Positions 51,763 to 61,110 of a stretch of DNA of 64,000 bases are shown here, piece after piece. Made by a program: the position numbers and the translations under genes. The DNA is from Chryseobacterium echinoideorum (GTDB lineage: Bacteria; Bacteroidota; Bacteroidia; Flavobacteriales; Weeksellaceae). Under the pieces are notes generated by a model that was not told the DNA's origin, did no database searches, and worked only from the letters and a program-made list of their open reading frames with translations. Position 1 is the first letter of the stretch, and every line of letters begins with the position of its first letter. Location of the stretch: positions 42,848 to 106,847 of the forward strand of contig NZ_VKNW01000012.1 of the NCBI RefSeq assembly GCF_007474535.1, given 5' to 3'.

Positions 51763-52284
51763 ATGAAACAAATTTTATTGACAGCTGTAGCTTTGCTAGG
51801 CTTCGCAACAGCAAGCGCACAAAACGTGACTTTGAATGTGGTGTTAAAACCGATCCAAACCCTTGTGGTAAATAATCAACAAAAAACTGTAAATTTAGAA
51901 TACTCAACTACAGATCATTATGCTAATGGTGTTGAATCTAATAATACAGACCACCTTAACATTTATAGTACAGGAGGATTTGAGGTAAAAGTAAAAAGCG
52001 GTAATGCTGTTTTACAGAATGGGGGTAAGCAAATTCAGGCAAGTAGTATTCAGGTAAAAGCTACTCCAGGATCAGATGCTGTAAATGGAGCTCAATACGC
52101 TCAAAACGTAACGCTTTCTCCTAACGAAACGACTTTAGTAACATCATCAACCGGTGGTGTGAACAAAAAAATCAGTGTTCAGTATAAAGGAGCTGGAGGA
52201 AACGAGTACATTAACAACTATATCGCAAACCAGAACCCGACTACTTATAAAACTGAATTAACTTACACGATCGTAAGCCAATAA
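51763..52284 (+). CDS. Secreted pilin-like subunit of chaperone-usher-like operon
   Basis: A 173-residue protein with signal MKQILLTAVALLGFATASAQ. The mature protein has no cysteine, starts with alternating hydrophobic residues (NVTLNVVLKPIQTLVV), has an Ig-like run of beta strands (FEVKVKSGNAVLQNGG, ITVQYK-type ISVQYKGAG) and ends YKTELTYTIVSQ. It resembles the C-terminal half of the protein at 53146. A hairpin at 52310-52334 follows it directly. I infer a major subunit assembled by the downstream chaperone and barrel protein. Start at 51763 chosen over TTG 51757, because it leaves MKQ at the signal peptide start. Confidence 0.75.
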   Translation: MKQILLTAVALLGFATASAQNVTLNVVLKPIQTLVVNNQQKTVNLEYSTTDHYANGVESNNTDHLNIYSTGGFEVKVKSGNAVLQNGGKQIQASSIQVKATPGSDAVNGAQYAQNVTLSPNETTLVTSSTGGVNKKISVQYKGAGGNEYINNYIANQNPTTYKTELTYTIVSQ

Positions 52285-52309
52285 TAGGATAAGCTATAAA
52301 AGCTATAAA

Positions 52310-52334
52310 AGTGTCACAAATCTATTGTGACACT
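52310..52334 (+). terminator. Intercistronic hairpin after subunit gene
   Basis: AGTGTCACAA / TTGTGACACT, perfect 10-bp stem with 5-nt loop, followed by CTTTTC. It lies between the subunit and chaperone genes and should lower transcription of the downstream genes relative to the subunit. Confidence 0.85.
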
Positions 52335-52361
52335 CTTTTCATATAAAATAAAAATTTGACA

Positions 52362-53153
52362 ATGAGAAATTTTGCATGGTTATTTTGTTTTATGATTATT
52401 CAAATCAGTGCACAGACAGGAATTTCTGTTTCTCCGCCCAGAGTTTATTTTGAGTCGACAGCAGGAAGCAGCAGTACTCAAAAAATTACCATAACCAATG
52501 TAAGTGCAAAAAATTCGTTAGATCTTGCTGTTAGTCTGGGAGACTGGGAATATGATGAAAACGGAGAAAATATCATGCATCCTGCCAATACACTCAAAAA
52601 CTCTTGCGCAAGCTGGATAAGCGTAAAAAAAGAAGATAATTATTTTAGTCTGGCTCCGGGAGAAAGAAAAGATCTGGACGTAACGATTACACCTCCTGTT
52701 AACAATAAAGATCAATTGCCTTCTCATACCGCAGTTTTATTTGTAAGCCAGATGAATCCTGTAGATGATGTAGACACACAAGGCTCAAAAATAAAAGTAA
52801 GTGTACGCTCAGGAATTAAAATTTTCCATAAGTCTAATGAAGTCATCAAAAGAAAAGTGGAAATAAAAGATCTGAGATTCGATGCTGCAAAAAAGATACT
52901 GAATTTAACATTTGAGAATCAATCTGAAATATGGACAGATGGCAAAATAATCACAGATATTATCAACACCAATACTGGTAAAAAACTGACCATAGAACCG
53001 CTAGTCTTTTATACCCTTCCGGGAAATACACGAAAAGTAAGCCTTCCTATAAATAATCTGGAGGAAAAAGGCTCTTACAATGCATCAGTAATCATTGATT
53101 ATGGAGACAACGAAACCTTAGAAATGGCGGAACTAAATTTTAAATATGAATAA
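52362..53153 (+). CDS. PapD-like periplasmic chaperone
   Basis: A 263-residue protein with signal peptide (FCFMIIQISAQ) and two Ig-like domains in the order of pilus chaperones. G1-type N-domain: ISVSPPRVYFESTAGSSS with Arg27 at the place of PapD Arg8, LGDWEYDENG, SCASWISVKKE, LAPGERKDLDV. Central strand: RSGIKIFHKS with lysine at the place of PapD Lys112; both residues anchor the subunit C-terminus in known chaperones. It overlaps the next gene by 8 nt. This is unusual in Bacteroidota, where pili are commonly type V. Confidence 0.85.
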   Translation: MRNFAWLFCFMIIQISAQTGISVSPPRVYFESTAGSSSTQKITITNVSAKNSLDLAVSLGDWEYDENGENIMHPANTLKNSCASWISVKKEDNYFSLAPGERKDLDVTITPPVNNKDQLPSHTAVLFVSQMNPVDDVDTQGSKIKVSVRSGIKIFHKSNEVIKRKVEIKDLRFDAAKKILNLTFENQSEIWTDGKIITDIINTNTGKKLTIEPLVFYTLPGNTRKVSLPINNLEEKGSYNASVIIDYGDNETLEMAELNFKYE

Positions 53154-54171
53154 ACTCTTTGTTTTTCTTCTTTTAGCTGTAAATTTTTTTTGTAATGCAC
53201 AGGTTTCTTTTACTTCGTGGATTAACAGCTATATGCAGATTAACTCATATAATGGCAACAATAATCCTGATGCATTTACTGCAACTTTTGCAGCCAATGG
53301 CAATCTCAATATGCCTTATTGGAAACTTTCCGCAAAATTGAAACAAAATATCACCTCACAAAACGGACAATATACCATTCCTGGAAACAAGTTATCTTTT
53401 CAACCGATTTCCACATCAGGACAGGCTCAGCCAAACTCAATACCAACAATCTCACAGATAGGAGCTCCTCTTAATATTTTTTTACAGGAAAATGCAGAAG
53501 TGTTTCTCGTTCCTCAATCCAATGCACCTTTTTACAATATGCCTCCCCAGCCGAACGGATATTATAATCTACAGATGAAATACGGCATAACCTTAATAGG
53601 TGGCGGTTATCTTGCCAATTATCCTGCGTGGACCAGATTCTATGCACCTGTTGAATTTACAGCTTATGATCAGTACAATAACATTATTGGAAGAATGAAT
53701 CATACTTTTCAGATTCAGATTGGCACTCTATCCGGAACTCCGCCTGTTCAGCAGGAATTTTCTCTACAAATTAATACCAATGCTGCGAATGGATTATTAG
53801 AATTTAAAAGCATGCAGGATTACAATGAAGGAAAAAGCGTGACCTATACTAACGGAATGCAGGTAAGCTCCAACACTAATTTTCAGATTAAAGTAAAATC
53901 TTTACAAAGCAATCTCATTTCTAATGGCGGAGATACCATTCCCATCAATGCGATTCATGTGGTTTTGCAGTCATCTAATCTTGCTAACCAGACTGTTTTC
54001 CCTATTACTTTAAGTGTTGCCAATCAAATCATAGCACAAGGAAACACTTCACAAACCACTACTTATTCTTATGATATAAAATATTTTACCCTTCCGCAGG
54101 ATGAGCTTCTCATTAACGCAAAACCTCAAAATTATTCTACAACTTTACAGTACGAGATCACCCCTCAATAA
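53146..54171 (+). CDS. Two-domain secreted protein, putative tip adhesin
   Basis: A 341-residue protein with signal MNKLFVFLLLAVNFFCNAQ. The N-terminal domain (~20-200) is unlike the subunit and rich in Asn, Gln, Tyr and aromatic beta segments. The C-terminal domain (~205-341) resembles the subunit: YTNGMQVSSNTNFQIKVKS and a final YSTTLQYEITPQ versus FEVKVKS and YKTELTYTIVSQ. One adhesive plus one pilin-like domain is the plan of tip adhesins such as FimH. Coupled to the chaperone gene by 8-nt overlap, 7 nt before the barrel gene. Confidence 0.72.
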   Translation: MNKLFVFLLLAVNFFCNAQVSFTSWINSYMQINSYNGNNNPDAFTATFAANGNLNMPYWKLSAKLKQNITSQNGQYTIPGNKLSFQPISTSGQAQPNSIPTISQIGAPLNIFLQENAEVFLVPQSNAPFYNMPPQPNGYYNLQMKYGITLIGGGYLANYPAWTRFYAPVEFTAYDQYNNIIGRMNHTFQIQIGTLSGTPPVQQEFSLQINTNAANGLLEFKSMQDYNEGKSVTYTNGMQVSSNTNFQIKVKSLQSNLISNGGDTIPINAIHVVLQSSNLANQTVFPITLSVANQIIAQGNTSQTTTYSYDIKYFTLPQDELLINAKPQNYSTTLQYEITPQ

Positions 54172-54178
54172 AATCTAA

Positions 54179-56974
54179 ATGATACCTCCAAAAGGCAGAA
54201 AACTTTTGCTCAATTTATTTCTATCTATTGTATCCGTATGGATCAGCGGGCAAAATACATCTTCCAATATTTCATTAGAAATTGAAAAAAATTCCTCTAC
54301 ATCCAACTCAAAAATATTGAGTCTTGTTATTGCTGTTCAAAATTTCAATCCTATACCTTTTTCAGGAAAAATAAGATATAAAGTTCCAAAAGGATTTAAA
54401 GTAATTTCCAGCGATGAAACTCCAATAGAACTGAAAGCCAATGAAAAAATTTTTGTTCCGGTAAGAGTTGTTATTGGATCGGACGCACAAGCCGGGATCT
54501 CCCCTATCCAAATACAGCTATTCAATCAACTTGAAACGCTTATTACCGAAAAAACTGAAAATTATACTGTCAACATTAGTAATGAACTGACCATGACAGT
54601 ATTAAATTCCAATATCTACAGATCCTCATCAGATGAGCCTTTAGAAATCAGAGTTCGAGTTCTGAATTCAGGAAATATAGATCAAAATATTACTGTGGTC
54701 TGCAAAATTCCCGATCCTTCGAATGGAAATATTTTTATGGAACAGCACGCAGAGATTCCTGTAAGGAAAGACTCTACTTTTGTTTTCAGATATACTGATA
54801 CACAAAACTTATCAAGGGGATCCAATCTTATTGTAAGTTTGTCTGCTTTCAGAAATCCTGAAAAAGAAATTTTCAGTACTTCCAATGTTTTGGTAAAGAA
54901 TATTGCCAGTGTGCAAAAATATCAGAATCCTGAATTTTTCAATTTATCTCAAGAAGCCAGAAACGAAATCACTACCAGCTACAGAAGAGTGGGAGAAAAT
55001 ATAAATATGTATCAGTTACTGGGTGCGGGAGGAGTCAACCTTCCTTCAGGCTATCTTTTTATGAAAGGAAATATTGCATTGCTCAACAGCCAGCAACAGC
55101 CTTTGGTAACCAATACAAATATTCAATTGAAACAGGGAAATAATTTTTATAGTGTAGGAAGCATCAACAAATTATTAGAAATGACTCTTGTCGGAAGAGG
55201 AGCCGAATACAGTCATACTTTCAGAAACAACAAAAAAATAGAAATAGGTATTGTAGATCAAAACTTTAATCTTATTGAAAGAAATAGTTTTTTGAAATAC
55301 GGTTACGGTTTTTTTACAAAGGGAACTTTAAATGCTAAAAACAATTCCAGAAATGTTTCTGCTGCATATATTTACAGGAATGATCCGTTTGAGAAAAGCA
55401 GCAATCATATTTTGGGAGGTGAGGGAAATTATACCTTTAATGAATTCTGGACAGCCAATGGAAAGCTGAACGCAGGTCTTACCTCGTACGAAGATCTGAA
55501 AACCATGAAGCCTTCTTTTTCTGCTGAAAGCAACTATTCCGGGATAATTAAAAATTATTTAATCACCGGAAATTACTTTTATAGTTCAGATTATTATCCC
55601 GGAAACCGCCGTGGAAGTATACAGCTTCAACAAAATATTTCTGCTAATTTCAAAAACTATAATTATTTTGCCAATATTATTTATTCTAATTTCTCACCTA
55701 AATTTTATTTTTTCACCAGACCCCAGATCTCCGAAAATACCAAAATAGAACTGGGTAGCAAATTTCCTAAAATTGGCAACTTTAATTTAGGAGTGATTTA
55801 TCAGTTTCAGAATGAAAAATCAAACAGTTACAATAATTATTTCGGAAGCTGGGAAGACAATGTAATCAGAAAAATATCTGCTCACAGGATCATAGAACAG
55901 CTGTCATGGAATCACATCAGGTCAAAACAATCTGCGCTCCTATCCGTAGAAACCGGCTTTGCACAATATCCCTCCTCTGATGCTCAGAAGTTTCAGATAA
56001 AACTGAATGCCAATTATAGTATTAAAAACTTTAATTTTAATACAATTTACCAATCCGGAAGCTATTATTTATCAGAATATGCCTTTTCACAGCTTACCGC
56101 AGAGAAAGTAGATTATAAAAAACTGAGTATGTCTCTATTTTATAATAACGATTTTTATAAAGATAAGCTTAACCTCAGCACCGGAGTTTCTTATGTGGAT
56201 GACGTCATTTACGGAAAATCGCCATCAGCATTTCTAAATACAAGATACAACAGCAAAAATTTCAGTATTTTTCTTAATTCCACATGGTACAATTATGCGG
56301 TAGGAACATTAGCCAGTAACATCCTTACTTTTGAATTAGGTTTTACTCTTAATCTTAAAAAAACAGTTTTAAATCCGGAAAAGAAAGGAAAAGTAGAGAT
56401 ATTTGCTTTTTATGACGAAAACAATAACAATCTTTTTGATCAGGATGAAAAAGCGGCCGCAGGTTATCTTATTAACATTAATGACATTGCTCTGAAAACC
56501 ACTTCAGAAGGCACAGCTTTATATAAAAATGTTCCTTTTGGGAAATATAACCTGAAGCAGCACATACAACAGGGATGGTATTATAATGAAACTGAGTTTG
56601 AAATCAACCAGTATAACTATCCGCTATTGGTTCCACTTCACCAAAACGGTACTTTACAAGGAAAAATTACTTTTGATTATAATACAAAAACAGCCGTTGA
56701 GTTTGAGCATCGTGCTTCTTCTGTATCTTTCAGCATTATTAAAAACAATGAAGTTGTTCAAAGACTTTACAGTGATGATGACGGACATTTCACCTCTTTT
56801 CTCCCTACAGGAAAATACATTATCAGCCTGAACGAATCTACTCTTCCTTCCAACACCTATTCTGAGAAAAACTCTATGGAAATAGAAATTAAAGCAGGTC
56901 AGATTTCAGAACTTCCAAATTTTGTTATTAAAGTAAAGGAAAAAAAGATCAATAAAAAGGTTTTTAGCAACTAA
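54179..56974 (+). CDS. Usher-like outer-membrane beta-barrel protein
   Basis: A 931-residue exported protein (signal ending ISGQ at residue ~25). Residues ~28-135 and 136-245 are Ig-like domains. Residues ~265-725 form many amphipathic strands with aromatic girdles, consistent with a large outer-membrane barrel. Residues ~737-815 are an SdrD-B-like domain with a Ca-loop-like DENNNNLFDQDE, and ~830-915 a second Ig/carboxypeptidase-regulatory-like domain. N-domains, barrel and two C-domains mirror the usher plan, but I see no sequence signature of the classical FimD family. It ends the operon. Confidence 0.7.
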   Translation: MIPPKGRKLLLNLFLSIVSVWISGQNTSSNISLEIEKNSSTSNSKILSLVIAVQNFNPIPFSGKIRYKVPKGFKVISSDETPIELKANEKIFVPVRVVIGSDAQAGISPIQIQLFNQLETLITEKTENYTVNISNELTMTVLNSNIYRSSSDEPLEIRVRVLNSGNIDQNITVVCKIPDPSNGNIFMEQHAEIPVRKDSTFVFRYTDTQNLSRGSNLIVSLSAFRNPEKEIFSTSNVLVKNIASVQKYQNPEFFNLSQEARNEITTSYRRVGENINMYQLLGAGGVNLPSGYLFMKGNIALLNSQQQPLVTNTNIQLKQGNNFYSVGSINKLLEMTLVGRGAEYSHTFRNNKKIEIGIVDQNFNLIERNSFLKYGYGFFTKGTLNAKNNSRNVSAAYIYRNDPFEKSSNHILGGEGNYTFNEFWTANGKLNAGLTSYEDLKTMKPSFSAESNYSGIIKNYLITGNYFYSSDYYPGNRRGSIQLQQNISANFKNYNYFANIIYSNFSPKFYFFTRPQISENTKIELGSKFPKIGNFNLGVIYQFQNEKSNSYNNYFGSWEDNVIRKISAHRIIEQLSWNHIRSKQSALLSVETGFAQYPSSDAQKFQIKLNANYSIKNFNFNTIYQSGSYYLSEYAFSQLTAEKVDYKKLSMSLFYNNDFYKDKLNLSTGVSYVDDVIYGKSPSAFLNTRYNSKNFSIFLNSTWYNYAVGTLASNILTFELGFTLNLKKTVLNPEKKGKVEIFAFYDENNNNLFDQDEKAAAGYLININDIALKTTSEGTALYKNVPFGKYNLKQHIQQGWYYNETEFEINQYNYPLLVPLHQNGTLQGKITFDYNTKTAVEFEHRASSVSFSIIKNNEVVQRLYSDDDGHFTSFLPTGKYIISLNESTLPSNTYSEKNSMEIEIKAGQISELPNFVIKVKEKKINKKVFSN

Positions 56975-57116
56975 AACAGCTTTTCAGTACAGGTAAATAA
57001 ATATTTTTACAAAATTTAATTATTTTAACATTTCCTTAACTAAAACTTGGCTTCATAATTGAGAATAAGTTAACCATAAGCGATTATTGCTTACAATTAA
57101 TTTAAAAATTTGAGTT

Positions 57117-57650
57117 ATGAAAAATATAGTTTTAGCAGGAGTAATCTCAATATTTGCAGTGACAGCCTGTAAGAGAAGTGAAGATAAGGTAGCTGAAAAG
57201 ACATTAGAACAGCAAAAAATGGAATTTCAGGTAAGACAGCTTGAAATAGAAAAGCAAAAACTGGCTATAGAAAGAGAAAGATTTGAGTATGAAACTCAGA
57301 AAAGAGCAGACAGCATTGCTACAGCTCAACAGGCAAAAACAGCAGCTGCATCTAAACCTCAGGTAATCAGAGAAACTAAAACAGTTTATCGTGATGCCCC
57401 AAGATCTTCGTCAGGCGGAAGTAGCTCAAGTAGCGGTGCTTCTCAGGGAACGACAGCTCAAAAACAGGGAATCAGTGAAGCTGCAAAAGGTACTGCCATT
57501 GGTGTAGTAAGTGGTGCTGCATTGGGAGCGATAGTTAATAAGAAAAATCGTGGCGGAGGTGCAGTAGTTGGAGGTATTATCGGTGGTGCAACCGGATATA
57601 CATTGGGTAGAGCACAAGATAGAAAAAGCGGAAGAGTACAGCCAAAATAA
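57117..57650 (+). CDS. Glycine-zipper lipoprotein
   Basis: A 177-residue protein. Lipoprotein signal MKNIVLAGVISIFAVTAC. A charged coiled coil follows (residues ~25-75, LEQQKMEFQVRQLEIEKQKL), a Ser/Gly linker, and a C-terminal glycine zipper (GTAIGVVSGAALGAIVNKKN, GGAVVGGIIGGATGYTLG). Such zippers sit in the outer membrane; role unknown. Confidence 0.85.
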   Translation: MKNIVLAGVISIFAVTACKRSEDKVAEKTLEQQKMEFQVRQLEIEKQKLAIERERFEYETQKRADSIATAQQAKTAAASKPQVIRETKTVYRDAPRSSSGGSSSSSGASQGTTAQKQGISEAAKGTAIGVVSGAALGAIVNKKNRGGGAVVGGIIGGATGYTLGRAQDRKSGRVQPK

Positions 57651-57674
57651 TTTTATATACATATACTTTCAAAG

Positions 57675-57703
57675 AGATTGCTTATTTTTAGGCAATCTTT
57701 TTT
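57675..57703 (+). terminator. Terminator after glycine-zipper gene
   Basis: AGATTGC / GCAATCT with a 10-nt loop and T-run, ending at the start of the next gene. Confidence 0.7.
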
Positions 57704-59338
57704 ATGCTTTTATTATTTTTTTCATCCGTTTTTATCATTCCTGCTCTTATGGGGTGGGGTAAATTACTGGAAAAAATAATTCCGGCTGACCTTTGCGGAG
57801 TGTCAGGTAAATCTTTGAACGGAATTTTATTTTTAGGGCTGCTTTTGTCTGTGGTCTCATTTTTTATTCCTCTTGATCTGAATGTGGAAATTCCGGTTGT
57901 GATTATTGGTCTTTCTATTTTTTTCAGAGAAAAACTTTACGAATATTTTTATAAGATTCAGAAAAAAAATTTTGGAATCCTGACCTTTTTTATCCTCATC
58001 ATTCTATATTGCGGTTCCTCATATCCTTTTATTGTAGATCATTTCGGGTATTATATCCCTACCATAAAATGGCTTACGGAAGTGGGAATTGTAAAAGGAA
58101 TATCAAATCTAGATCTTATTTTGGGACAAATGTCTGTGTGGCATATTTTGCAAGCAGGCTTCAGTAATTTCTGTGATCCCTTTTTTAAATTAAACAGCAT
58201 ATTGCTCATTATTTATGTTTTTTATATAATTGAAAACAAAAGCTGGATCCACCTTCTTTTTGTTCCTTTTTTAATATTTTTCACCCAATCTCCGAGTCCG
58301 GATCTGCCTGTGATTATTTTTTCGCTGATTATCGTTAATGAAATCTTCACAGGAAATAAAAACATCTCTTTTTTGTTCGCTTTAGCAGTTTTTGCTTTTA
58401 CTGTAAAACCTACAGTCATCTGGCTGCCCTTGTTTGTGCTACTCTATTCTGTGTTCAGTATGAAAATGAATATTCAGAAATTAATTTTTGGCAGTTGTAT
58501 TTTTTCTTTATTTATATTTAAAAATATCTGGACATTTGGCTTTCCTGTATTTCCGGTTGCAGTCTTAGATCTCGGAATATCCTGGAAACCTAATCCTCAG
58601 CTTTTACAGTCATCTTCTGAATTTGCCATATCAAAAACCTATGACGGACAGTATACTTACGATGAAATCTTGCAGTTTACATGGTTAGATTATATTAAAA
58701 ACTGGTTTTTTGTTTCCGGAATAAAGTCAGTTATTAACATTACTTTTATTCTGAGCCTTATAGGATTTATTATATATGGTTTAATTCAAAAAAAGAAAAT
58801 CGTTTCACTTTTGGTCGTTTCTGTTTTGGCTAAAAGTATTTTGGTTCTGCTTTTTTCAGCCCAGTACAGATTTTTTCTGGATGTATTTTTTGTCATATTT
58901 TTTGTGATCGGTTTCCAGATACTGAAGAGAAAAGCTGTCATTGCTTTTTCAGCGATAGTAATGATCATTTTTTCAGGATTATTTACATTCCCCGCTTATA
59001 TTCAGCATTATATTCCAAGTTTTAATCCGGGAAAACTGATTGTGAAAAAAGATCTGAAACAACTTTTTGCGCCAACCAATTACGAATATAAAAACTTCAC
59101 CCGTTTTAAAGTTGGAAATCTTAATTTCAATGTTTCAAAACAATATCCTTTTAATTTTGAAACGCCTATTCCTGCTATTTCAACGAGTTTTGTCTTAGAT
59201 TATCAGAAGGCAAAAATATTTCCGCAACTTATAGACAAAAATGACATCAGAAAAGGTTTTATCTGGAAAAAACTTAATTCAGCAGAAGAAAAAGAGGTTG
59301 ATAAAGCAATAGAGACAATTAAAAATGACTATCACTAA
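57704..59338 (+). CDS. Polytopic membrane protein of unknown function (possibly LIC_10190-type)
   Basis: A 544-residue protein with about 11-12 hydrophobic helices in the first 430 residues and a soluble C-terminal ~100 residues. Similar flavobacterial proteins carry the name LIC_10190 family; general layout resembles membrane glycosyltransferases, but no catalytic motif was identified. Start at the ATG directly after a terminator. Confidence 0.7.
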   Translation: MLLLFFSSVFIIPALMGWGKLLEKIIPADLCGVSGKSLNGILFLGLLLSVVSFFIPLDLNVEIPVVIIGLSIFFREKLYEYFYKIQKKNFGILTFFILIILYCGSSYPFIVDHFGYYIPTIKWLTEVGIVKGISNLDLILGQMSVWHILQAGFSNFCDPFFKLNSILLIIYVFYIIENKSWIHLLFVPFLIFFTQSPSPDLPVIIFSLIIVNEIFTGNKNISFLFALAVFAFTVKPTVIWLPLFVLLYSVFSMKMNIQKLIFGSCIFSLFIFKNIWTFGFPVFPVAVLDLGISWKPNPQLLQSSSEFAISKTYDGQYTYDEILQFTWLDYIKNWFFVSGIKSVINITFILSLIGFIIYGLIQKKKIVSLLVVSVLAKSILVLLFSAQYRFFLDVFFVIFFVIGFQILKRKAVIAFSAIVMIIFSGLFTFPAYIQHYIPSFNPGKLIVKKDLKQLFAPTNYEYKNFTRFKVGNLNFNVSKQYPFNFETPIPAISTSFVLDYQKAKIFPQLIDKNDIRKGFIWKKLNSAEEKEVDKAIETIKNDYH

Positions 59339-59378
59339 AGTAACCAGCAAACACCTCCTTTTTCTAAATAAAAAGCAA

Positions 59379-59386
59379 TAATTTTG
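59379..59386 (+). promoter_or_regulatory. -7 box of aroC, leaderless arrangement
   Basis: TAATTTTG, identical to the aroE box, ending 5 nt before the ATG at 59391. Confidence 0.55.
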
Positions 59387-59390
59387 CAGT

Positions 59391-60461
59391 ATGTTCAATT
59401 CATTAGGCAATCTTCTTAATCTTACCACCTTAGGTGAGAGTCACGGCAAAGCTTACGGCGGAATCATCAATAATTTTCCTGCCGGTCTGGAAATCAATTT
59501 CGACAAAATACAATACGAATTAGACCGCAGAAAACCTGGTCAGTCGGCAATTGTTACCCAAAGAAAAGAGAGCGACACCGTACAGTTTTTATCCGGAATT
59601 TTTGAAGGAAAAACGACCGGAACTCCTATTGGGTTTCTAATTGAAAATGAAAATCAGAAGTCTAATGATTATGATCATATTGCAGCATCTTACCGCCCAA
59701 GTCATGCAGATTTCACTTATGACCAAAAATTCGGCATTCGTGATTATCGCGGTGGTGGAAAATCTTCTGCACGGGAAACCATCAATTGGGTAGTTGCAGG
59801 AGCTTTAGCCAGACAGCTTTTACCTCAAATTGAGATCAACGCCTATGTTTCTTCCGTAGGAGAAATCTTTTGTGAAAAACCTTATCAGGCATTAGATTTT
59901 TCTAAAACCGAAAGCAATGAAGTACGCTGTCCCGATATGGAAACAGCCGAAAAAATGATTTCGAAAATTAAAGAAATCAAAAAACAAGGCAACACTATCG
60001 GCGGAACGGTTACCTGTGTTATCAAAAACGTGCCTGTAGGAATTGGTGAGCCTGTTTTTTCTAAATTACAGGCAGAACTGGCAAAAGCAATGCTCAATAT
60101 GAATGCCTGCAAAGGTTTTGAATATGGGAGCGGATTTTGTGGGGCAAAAATGACCGGCTCCGAGCATAATGACGAGTTTAATCCCGATTTCACCACCAAA
60201 TCAAATCTTTCCGGTGGAATTCAAGGGGGGATTTCTAATGGAATGGATATTTATTTCAGGGTAGCTTTTAAACCTGTCGCAACTATTCTGAGACCTCAGG
60301 AAAGTGTAGACAAATACGGAAATGCTGTTACCGTAGAAGGAAAAGGAAGACACGATCCGTGTGTGGTGCCCAGAGCGGTACCTATTGTAGAAAATCTTGC
60401 TGCTTTTGTGTTGGCAGATTTATTTTTGATCAGTAAAACAAGAAATATAAATCAATTTTAA
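59391..60461 (+). CDS. aroC: Chorismate synthase
   Basis: A 356-residue enzyme that converts EPSP to chorismate with reduced FMN. Seen: [25 protein letters not shown] (signature 1), [29 protein letters not shown] (signature 2), the FMN/phosphate residues RKESDTV and a C-terminal [16 protein letters not shown]. It is followed by a thioredoxin-like gene 16 nt later. Confidence 0.97.
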   Translation: MFNSLGNLLNLTTLGESHGKAYGGIINNFPAGLEINFDKIQYELDRRKPGQSAIVTQRKESDTVQFLSGIFEGKTTGTPIGFLIENENQKSNDYDHIAASYRPSHADFTYDQKFGIRDYRGGGKSSARETINWVVAGALARQLLPQIEINAYVSSVGEIFCEKPYQALDFSKTESNEVRCPDMETAEKMISKIKEIKKQGNTIGGTVTCVIKNVPVGIGEPVFSKLQAELAKAMLNMNACKGFEYGSGFCGAKMTGSEHNDEFNPDFTTKSNLSGGIQGGISNGMDIYFRVAFKPVATILRPQESVDKYGNAVTVEGKGRHDPCVVPRAVPIVENLAAFVLADLFLISKTRNINQF

Positions 60462-60477
60462 AATAATCTATTGAGTA

Positions 60478-61041
60478 ATGAAAAATTACTGGGACAAAGC
60501 TATTTCTTTCGAGGAATATGTACAGACAGGGAAATCCAGGCTGGAAAACCCTGCCAATCAGCAGGAAGTCGATTTCAGACATTATTATGAACTCGGACTT
60601 CAGAGAATCGACAGAACTTTAAAAAAATATATTCCCAATGAAGAGCAGCTTGCTGAGCTTCAGTCTAAAAACTTTGACGGAAAAATTCTGATCATTTCGG
60701 AAGTATGGTGCGGTGATGCAAGTGCAACAGTTCCTGCTTTGGTGAAATTTTTTGAGGGTAGAAATGAAGTGAAAATTTTCCTTCGGGACAGCGACAAAAG
60801 CCTGATTAATCAATTTCTAACCAACGGAACAGAATCTATCCCGAAGGTCATCATTCTGGATAAAGATTTTAACCTAAAAAATTCGTGGGGACCACGTCCG
60901 AAATTTGGGCATGAGCTTCTTCTAAAATACAAAGCCGATCCTGAAAACTATACCAAAGATCTATTTTATAATGATCTGCAGGTGTATTATGCCAAAAACA
61001 GAGGCAAAGATGCGGTACAGGAGATTTTGGAACTGTTGTAA
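60478..61041 (+). CDS. Thioredoxin-family protein lacking the CxxC pair
   Basis: A 187-residue protein. The thioredoxin-fold active site reads SEVWCGDASAT, so only the first cysteine of the usual CxxC remains (CGDA). The cis-Pro loop is TESIPKVIILD. Cytosolic, no signal. With one cysteine it cannot make the normal intramolecular disulfide; a glutathione/bacillithiol-linked or chaperone role is possible. Cotranscribed with aroC. Confidence 0.88.
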   Translation: MKNYWDKAISFEEYVQTGKSRLENPANQQEVDFRHYYELGLQRIDRTLKKYIPNEEQLAELQSKNFDGKILIISEVWCGDASATVPALVKFFEGRNEVKIFLRDSDKSLINQFLTNGTESIPKVIILDKDFNLKNSWGPRPKFGHELLLKYKADPENYTKDLFYNDLQVYYAKNRGKDAVQEILELL

Positions 61042-61056
61042 AGTTTTCATTGATTA

Positions 61057-61097
61057 CCAAAAAAGGTTGTTTCGCTTTGAGACAACCTTTTTTTGGT
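61057..61097. terminator. Terminator after thioredoxin-like gene
   Basis: CCAAAAAAGGTTGT / ACAACCTTTTTTTGG with an inner TC/GA extension, about 13-15 bp, T-run on both strands. It lies between convergent genes ending at 61041 and 61111. Confidence 0.85.
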
Positions 61098-61110
61098 ATT
61101 TTAAATTTCT

